A stretch of 33,988 bases of DNA from SAR86 cluster bacterium SAR86B. GTDB taxonomy: Bacteria > Pseudomonadota > Gammaproteobacteria > Magnimaribacterales > Magnimaribacteraceae. Shown here one piece after another: positions 29,040 to 33,988 of this stretch; position 1 is the stretch's first letter; every line of letters starts with the position of its first letter. The stretch is from positions 1-33,988 of the forward strand of contig CAJJAM010000006.1 of assembly GCA_905182235.1 (NCBI GenBank), in the 5' to 3' direction. The notes beneath the pieces are model-generated. The model was not told the origin of the DNA. It saw nothing but the letters and a program-made list of their open reading frames with translations, and made no database searches. The position numbers and the translations under genes are program-made.

Positions 29040-30986
29040 ATGGCTAAAGTAATAGGAATAGATTTAGGAACAACAAATTCATGTGTTTCCATTATGGAAG
29101 GAGACCAAGCAAAAGTAATAGAGAACTCTGAAGGCGCAAGAACGACTCCTTCAGTAGTAGCTTATGGTGAAGAGCTTACTGTGGGAGCTCCTGCAAAAAG
29201 ACAGTCAGTGACCAATCCTCACAATACTTTGTATGCGATAAAAAGACTAATAGGAAGGAAGCATGACGATGACGTTGTAAAGAAAGATGCAGCAATGGTT
29301 CCTTATAAAATTGTTGCCGCTGATAATGGAGATGCGTGGGTTGAAGCTGATGGCAACAAGTTGGCACCTCAACAAGTAGCAGCTGAAATTCTAAAGAAAA
29401 TGAAAAAAACTGCTGAAGAATATCTTGGTCATGAAATTAATGAGGCAGTTATAACAGTTCCTGCCTATTTTAATGATTCTCAAAGACAGGCAACCAAAGA
29501 TGCTGGAAAGATAGCCGGTTTAGAAGTTAAAAGAATAATTAATGAGCCTACAGCAGCAGCTCTTGCTTATGGGTTAGATAAAGGAAAGGGAGATCAAAAG
29601 ATTGCAGTTTATGATTTAGGAGGAGGAACGTTTGATGTCTCTATCATCGAAATAGCAGAAGTAGATGGTGAACATCAATTTGAAGTCCTTTCTACTAATG
29701 GAGATACTTTCCTGGGCGGAGAAGATTTTGACAATGCATTGATTGAATATTTAGCTGAAGAATTTAAAAAAGAGTCAGGGGTTGATTTGCACAATGATGC
29801 ACTTGCCTTGCAAAGATTAAAAGAAGGTTCAGAAAAAGCAAAGATTGAACTTTCAAGTAATCAGCAGACTGAAATTAATTTACCTTACATAACTGCTGAT
29901 TCATCAGGACCTAAGCATTTTGTGCATAAATTAACTAGGGCAAAGCTCGAAGCTTTAGTAGAAGACTTGGTTAATAGAACTATCAAGCCAACAGAAATAG
30001 CGTTAAAAGATGCAGGACTTAAAACATCCGATATAGATGATGTGATTCTGGTTGGAGGTCAAACTAGAATGCCCATGGTTCAGGAGAAAGTTAAAAATTT
30101 CTTTGGTAAAGAAGCAAGAAGAGATGTGAATCCAGATGAAGCTGTTGCAGTAGGTGCAGCTATTCAGGGTGCGGTATTATCTGGAGATGTAACTGATGTG
30201 CTACTTTTAGATGTAACGCCTTTGACCTTGGGAATAGAAACCATGGGCGGAGTCATGACGCCTTTGATAGATAAGAACACAACTATACCTACGAATAAAT
30301 CGCAGATTTTCTCTACAGCTGAAGATAATCAGACCGCAGTTACTGTTCATGTGTTGCAAGGTGAAAGAAAACAAGCAACTGAAAACAATACTCTAGGTCA
30401 ATTCAACTTGACCGATATACCGGCTTCACCAAGGGGAATGCCTCAAATTGAAGTTGCTTTTGATTTAGATGCTAATGGCATATTAAATGTTTCAGCTAAG
30501 GACAAAGCTACAGGTAAAGAGCAATCAATTGAGATAAAAGCTTCTAGCGGATTATCTGAAGAAGAGATTGAGAAAATGGTTAAAGATGCAGAAGCTCATG
30601 CCGAAGATGATAAGAAATTTGAAGAACTCGTCCTAGCCAGGAATATGGGTGAAAATTTGGTCCATAGTTGTAAAAAAACTTTAGAAGAAGCTAAGGATAA
30701 GGTTGAAGATGGAGAAAAGGAATCTATAGAAAAAGGGATTGAAGAGCTTGAGTCTGCCTTAGAAGCAGGAGACAAGGAAGCAATAGATGAAAAGGTAAAA
30801 GCCTTAAGTGAGGCATCCGCCCCTCTAGCGCAAAGACTTTATGAAGAGCAGGCAAAACAAGATCAAGCTGACCAGGCAGAAGATCCAAGTTCAAGTGCCG
30901 AAGATGCTGACGTTGTAGATGCAGATTTTGAAGAAGTAAAAGAAGAAAAAGAAGTAAAAGAAGAAAAAGAAGAGGAAAAATCTTAA
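29040..30986 (+). CDS. dnaK: Chaperone protein DnaK (Hsp70)
   Basis: DnaK is the ATP-driven chaperone that works with DnaJ and GrpE. The 648-aa protein (E. coli 638) has the nucleotide-binding domain with [47 protein letters not shown] and [14 protein letters not shown]. The linker [19 protein letters not shown], the substrate-binding domain and the helical lid follow. The C terminus has the expected DADFEEVK motif but continues with [14 protein letters not shown], encoded by an 18-bp tandem duplication. GGAGA (29026-29030) is the ribosome binding site. Confidence 0.98.
   Translation: MAKVIGIDLGTTNSCVSIMEGDQAKVIENSEGARTTPSVVAYGEELTVGAPAKRQSVTNPHNTLYAIKRLIGRKHDDDVVKKDAAMVPYKIVAADNGDAWVEADGNKLAPQQVAAEILKKMKKTAEEYLGHEINEAVITVPAYFNDSQRQATKDAGKIAGLEVKRIINEPTAAALAYGLDKGKGDQKIAVYDLGGGTFDVSIIEIAEVDGEHQFEVLSTNGDTFLGGEDFDNALIEYLAEEFKKESGVDLHNDALALQRLKEGSEKAKIELSSNQQTEINLPYITADSSGPKHFVHKLTRAKLEALVEDLVNRTIKPTEIALKDAGLKTSDIDDVILVGGQTRMPMVQEKVKNFFGKEARRDVNPDEAVAVGAAIQGAVLSGDVTDVLLLDVTPLTLGIETMGGVMTPLIDKNTTIPTNKSQIFSTAEDNQTAVTVHVLQGERKQATENNTLGQFNLTDIPASPRGMPQIEVAFDLDANGILNVSAKDKATGKEQSIEIKASSGLSEEEIEKMVKDAEAHAEDDKKFEELVLARNMGENLVHSCKKTLEEAKDKVEDGEKESIEKGIEELESALEAGDKEAIDEKVKALSEASAPLAQRLYEEQAKQDQADQAEDPSSSAEDADVVDADFEEVKEEKEVKEEKEEEKS
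30933..30968 (+). repeat. 18-bp tandem duplication at the 3' end of dnaK
   Basis: Two identical adjacent copies of GAAGTAAAAGAAGAAAAA (30933-30950 and 30951-30968) encode EVKEEK twice. They extend the charged tail beyond the usual EEVK terminus of DnaK. Confidence 0.85.
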
Positions 30987-31026
30987 GCCCACTGCTTTAG
31001 ATATACCCACTTACTCAAGCAATAGT

Positions 31027-32145
31027 ATGTCTAAGAGAGATTACTATGAAGTTCTAGGTGTCAAAAAAGGCGTCGATGAAGGAGAATTAAAAAAAGCCTA
31101 TAGAAAAAAGGCTATGAAATTCCATCCTGACAGAAATTCGGATGATCCATCTGCACCAGAAAAATTTAAAGAAGCTTCAGAGGCCTATGAAGTCCTATCC
31201 GATTCTTCTAAACGAAATGCATATGACCAATTTGGTCATCAAGGCGTAGAGTCTTCAGGGTTTGGTAGCCATTCAGGAGAAGGATTCAACGATATATTCA
31301 GCGATATATTTGGAGATGTCTTTGGAGGAGGGGATCCCTTTGGAAGACGACAAAGATCCAACAGAGGATCTGATCTTCAATATTCTATGACTATCAGCTT
31401 GGAAGATGCAGTCAGAGGAGTAACAGAAAAAATTGCAGTACCCGCCCTAGAATCTTGTGATGTGTGTAGTGGCACAGGAGCAGAAAAAGGTTCAAGCCCC
31501 ATTACCTGTTCAGGTTGTAATGGAGCGGGTCAGGTAAGAATGCAACAAGGCTTCTTTTCTGTAGCGCAAACTTGTAGACAATGTTCAGGTTCAGGGCAGG
31601 TTATCAAAGATCCATGCAAGCCATGCAAAGGAAAGGGGAGGATTGAAAGAAGGAAAACACTTTCTGTTAAAATTCCTGCAGGGGTAGATACGGGAGATAG
31701 AATTAGGCTAGCAGGTGAAGGAGAAGCAGGTCCTAATGGCGGTCAGACAGGAGATTTATTTGTACAAATTAAAGTGCTTCCTCATGACGTCTTTGAAAGA
31801 GATGGCAGGCATCTCTACTGTGAAGTTCCTATAAGTTTTGTTGATGCCACTCTAGGAGGAGAAATACAGATTCCTACTTTAGATGGCAAGGTTAAGATAA
31901 AAATACCTGAAGGTACTCAAACAGGTAAATTATTTAGATTAAAAGGTAAGGGAGTGGATGCTATCAGAGGCGGTTCAAAGGGAGATCTCTTATGCAGAGC
32001 TGTAATAGAGACTCCACAGAATTTAACCAAAGAACAAAAAGAGTTATTACAAAACCTCCAATCTTCATTTAATAAAAGTGATCAACAAACTCCTTTGAGT
32101 TCTGAATGGTTTGATAAGGTTAAATCTTTCTTTGAAAGCAAGTAA
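31027..32145 (+). CDS. dnaJ: Chaperone protein DnaJ (Hsp40)
   Basis: DnaJ stimulates DnaK ATPase and delivers substrates. The 372-aa protein (E. coli 376) has the J domain with the HPD motif (AMKFHPDRN, about 30-38) and a Gly/Phe-rich linker (residues about 75-108). Four zinc CxxCxGxG repeats follow ([32 protein letters not shown]), then the C-terminal substrate-binding domains. It follows dnaK by 40 bases without its own sigma32 site, so it should be co-transcribed. No strong Shine-Dalgarno is visible. Confidence 0.98.
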   Translation: MSKRDYYEVLGVKKGVDEGELKKAYRKKAMKFHPDRNSDDPSAPEKFKEASEAYEVLSDSSKRNAYDQFGHQGVESSGFGSHSGEGFNDIFSDIFGDVFGGGDPFGRRQRSNRGSDLQYSMTISLEDAVRGVTEKIAVPALESCDVCSGTGAEKGSSPITCSGCNGAGQVRMQQGFFSVAQTCRQCSGSGQVIKDPCKPCKGKGRIERRKTLSVKIPAGVDTGDRIRLAGEGEAGPNGGQTGDLFVQIKVLPHDVFERDGRHLYCEVPISFVDATLGGEIQIPTLDGKVKIKIPEGTQTGKLFRLKGKGVDAIRGGSKGDLLCRAVIETPQNLTKEQKELLQNLQSSFNKSDQQTPLSSEWFDKVKSFFESK

Positions 32146-32154
32146 ACTAATTCC

Positions 32155-32898
32155 ATGTTAAATATTTTTATTTCAGGGGTTACTGGCAGAGTAGGGAAGA
32201 TTCTTTTAAGTAAGATTATCCAAGAACCCGACTTGTGTATTGCTGGCGGATCTTCTAATGCCACAAATGAATCCATTGGAGAGGATTTAGGAATTTATAA
32301 TGGAACTGAGACACTAGGTATTAATATAATCACTGCGATCCAGGATAAAGAAAACATAGATGCAATTATAGATTTCTCAGAACCTAAGAATTCGATGAAG
32401 CTCTTAAGGTTTGCTTCAAAAAATAATATTCCTACTTTAGTTGGAACCACTGGCTTTGAAGATAGTGAGTCAGAAGAAATGATAAAGTTAGCAAATTATT
32501 TCCCATTATTAATAGCCCCTAATACCAGTATTGGCATAGTGCTGATTAAAAGAATGATGGAATCTATAAGTTCAGAGCTTAAACTTTTTTCTACTCCTGA
32601 GATTTATGAAAGACATCATGAAGAAAAAAAAGATTCTCCTTCAGGTACGGCTTTAGATTTATCCAAAGAATTATCTTCACTAGGGAGTTATTCTGAAGAA
32701 ATTGAAATACTAAGTGAAAGATCCGGTGAATCCGCTGGAGAGCATAAAATTACTCTCAAAAGACCAAATGAATTAATAGAAATATCACATTCAGCTCTAG
32801 ACAGGTCACTTTTTGCAGATGGAGCTCTTGAAGCAGTTAAATGGATATCAAATCAAACCCCGGGTTTATACACAATGAATGATATTTATTCTTCTTGA
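32155..32898 (+). CDS. dapB: 4-hydroxy-tetrahydrodipicolinate reductase
   Basis: DapB catalyses the NAD(P)H-dependent step of the diaminopimelate/lysine pathway. The 247-aa protein is shorter than E. coli (273). It has the nucleotide-binding GVTGRVG (8-14), VGTTGF (96-101), APNTSIGI (121-128) and the catalytic HHEEKKDSPSGTAL with H154, H155 and nearby lysines. The C terminus GLYTMNDI is typical. It follows dnaJ by 9 bases as in Pseudomonas, but carA does not follow; the next gene is rpsB. Confidence 0.95.
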   Translation: MLNIFISGVTGRVGKILLSKIIQEPDLCIAGGSSNATNESIGEDLGIYNGTETLGINIITAIQDKENIDAIIDFSEPKNSMKLLRFASKNNIPTLVGTTGFEDSESEEMIKLANYFPLLIAPNTSIGIVLIKRMMESISSELKLFSTPEIYERHHEEKKDSPSGTALDLSKELSSLGSYSEEIEILSERSGESAGEHKITLKRPNELIEISHSALDRSLFADGALEAVKWISNQTPGLYTMNDIYSS

Positions 32899-32934
32899 TT
32901 AAGCTAATTTATGTTATAAACGCATCACATTTTT

Positions 32935-32961
32935 AGAGGATTCTTTTGAATTCTCTATTTT
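32935..32961 (+). terminator. Terminator-like hairpin after dapB
   Basis: AGAGGATTC (32935-32943) pairs with GAATTCTCT (32948-32956) over 9 bp with one G-U, closing a TTTT loop. The tail ATTTTAA gives a weak U-run. It lies 37 bases after the dapB stop and would separate the chaperone block from rpsB. Confidence 0.5.
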
Positions 32962-33086
32962 AACGACACACGCGTTAGTATGCTTTGCCTTAGGTGCTGT
33001 TAGATTGCTCATCTACAGTTAGGTTCAGTAAGCGCGGAGGTATAACCAAAGTAGTTATAACTACATATAATATAGGAGAGCAAAAA
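32962..33086 (+). promoter_or_regulatory. rpsB upstream region and candidate structured leader
   Basis: This is the rest of the 188-bp dapB/rpsB gap. I see no consensus promoter. Two hairpins are visible. One is CTGTTAGAT-loop-ATCTACAG at 32997-33018 (imperfect). The other is TATAAC (33041-33046) with GTTATA (33054-33059) just before the GGAGAG ribosome binding site (33075-33080). In E. coli, S2 represses rpsB-tsf through a structured leader of similar length; a homologous role here is inferred from position. Confidence 0.4.
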
Positions 33087-33988
33087 ATGGCTGATATCAA
33101 GCTAGAAGAGATGTTACAAGCTGGTGTTCATTTCGGACATCAAACAAAATATTGGAACCCTAAGATGAAACCTTTCATTTTTGGTGCCCGGAATAAGATA
33201 CATATAATCAATCTCGAACACACTGTTGAGATGATAAAACCTGCACTAAAATTTATAGAAGGTTTGGCTCAAAAAAACAACAAGATACTTTTTGTAGGCA
33301 CCAAAAGAACAGCCACAAAGGTAATCAAAGATGAAGCAAACCGATGTGCTATGCCTTATGTTAATGAGAGATGGCTTGGCGGAATGTTAACGAACTATAA
33401 AACAATCAGGTCATCTATAAGAAGACTGGAAGATTTATTGCGTCAAAAAGAAGACGGCACCTTTGATAAAATAACTAAGAAAGAAGGCCTTAAAATACAA
33501 AGAGACATCAATAGATTGCAGAAATCTATAGGTGGGATTACAGAAATGGGTGGTCTTCCTGACGCTCTATTTGTTATTGATGTAAATAGAGAATCTATAG
33601 CTGTTACCGAAGCAAGTAAAATGGGAATTCCTATAGTTGGTATTGTGGATACTAATAGCAACCCCGAAGGGATTGATTATGTTATTCCTGGTAACGATGA
33701 CTCAATTCGCTCCATCACTTTGTTTACTAGAGCTGTCTCAGATGCTTGCCTGGAAGGCTCTAAGTCTGCAACTGGGTTAAAACAAGATGCTCCACAATCA
33801 GGCCCTGCAATTATTAGAAAAACTGATTCAGCTCCTGCACCAGCAGTAGCTCCGGTAGCAGAAGAAGCACCAGCAGTAGCTGCGGTAGCAGAAGAAGCAC
33901 CAGCAGTAGCTGCGGTAGCAGAAGAAGCACCAGCAGTAGCTGCGGTAGCAGAAGAAACACCAGCAGAAGCTGCGGTAGCAGAAGAAGC
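33087..33988 (+). CDS. rpsB: 30S ribosomal protein S2 with repetitive C-terminal extension (3' end outside window)
   Basis: S2 is on the back of the 30S subunit near S1. The ORF runs open off the window edge. The core (residues 1 to about 228) is typical: [63 protein letters not shown], and [37 protein letters not shown]. coli S2 ends at 241 aa. Here residue 251 onward is a string of 10-residue repeats, AP(A/E)VA(A/P)VAEE, with five copies visible. tsf is expected next but is not seen. Confidence 0.95.
   Translation, partial: MADIKLEEMLQAGVHFGHQTKYWNPKMKPFIFGARNKIHIINLEHTVEMIKPALKFIEGLAQKNNKILFVGTKRTATKVIKDEANRCAMPYVNERWLGGMLTNYKTIRSSIRRLEDLLRQKEDGTFDKITKKEGLKIQRDINRLQKSIGGITEMGGLPDALFVIDVNRESIAVTEASKMGIPIVGIVDTNSNPEGIDYVIPGNDDSIRSITLFTRAVSDACLEGSKSATGLKQDAPQSGPAIIRKTDSAPAPAVAPVAEEAPAVAAVAEEAPAVAAVAEEAPAVAAVAEETPAEAAVAEE
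33837..33986 (+). repeat. 30-bp in-frame tandem repeat in rpsB
   Basis: Five adjacent 30-bp units (starting 33837, 33867, 33897, 33927 and 33957) encode [10 protein letters not shown], three copies of [10 protein letters not shown], and [10 protein letters not shown]. The three middle units are identical or nearly so at DNA level. The array continues past the window end. Confidence 0.9.

Noticed and set aside
33837-33988. CRISPR or non-coding satellite
   Set aside because: The 30-bp units are directly adjacent without spacers and stay in the rpsB reading frame.

Overview
The window is about 34 kb of a low-GC (roughly 35-38% by eye) gammaproteobacterial chromosome. The evidence for this is the fabA-fabB pair, the divergent bamE(omlA)/fur pair, the ispB | rplU-rpmA-obgE-proB ... 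rpsT block known from Pseudomonas relatives, and the grpE-dnaK-dnaJ-dapB order. Short spacers, frequent gene overlaps and A/T-rich codons suggest a streamlined marine lineage such as SAR86 or a relative. That assignment is inference. I see no mobile element, CRISPR array, prophage or tRNA gene.

Layout. 1-144 is the 3' end of fusA. 207-13490 is one long plus-strand ribosomal block with the classical S10, spc and alpha operon order (rpsJ to rplQ, including secY, rpmJ and rpoA). It is preceded by a near-consensus sigma70 promoter and a leader with an attenuator-like hairpin. No tuf gene lies between fusA and rpsJ. 13487-16321 is uvrA (minus), divergent from ssb (plus). 16850-18591 is fabB and fabA (minus), then the polyprenyl diphosphate synthase gene ispB (minus). 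19723-22461 is rplU-rpmA-obgE-proB (plus), meeting rpsT (minus). 22791-24734 holds a family 9 glycosyltransferase and an SMP-30/gluconolactonase-like protein (plus). 24767-25634 holds the tmRNA gene ssrA and smpB (minus). 25677-27511 is an unrecognised five-helix membrane protein coupled to an NSS-family sodium symporter. 27508-28344 is bamE (minus) and fur (plus). 28352-32898 is the heat-shock block grpE-dnaK-dnaJ plus dapB. The window ends inside rpsB.

The contents are almost all housekeeping: ribosome synthesis, protein export, transcription, DNA repair, unsaturated fatty acid and quinone side-chain synthesis, proline and lysine synthesis, ribosome rescue, iron regulation, outer-membrane assembly and protein folding. 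I found no previously undescribed multi-gene system.

The signals most worth a second look are structural. All four tail-to-tail CDS pairs overlap by exactly 4 bases at their stop codons, with inverted repeats spanning the junctions. Perfect sigma32 promoters precede grpE and dnaK, and the grpE one carries an 8-bp inverted repeat centred on its -10 element. rpsB encodes a tandemly repeated 10-residue C-terminal tail, and dnaK has an 18-bp tandem duplication in its tail. The tmRNA encodes an unusually long proteolysis tag. An apparent rpsT promoter helps to decide the glycosyltransferase start.
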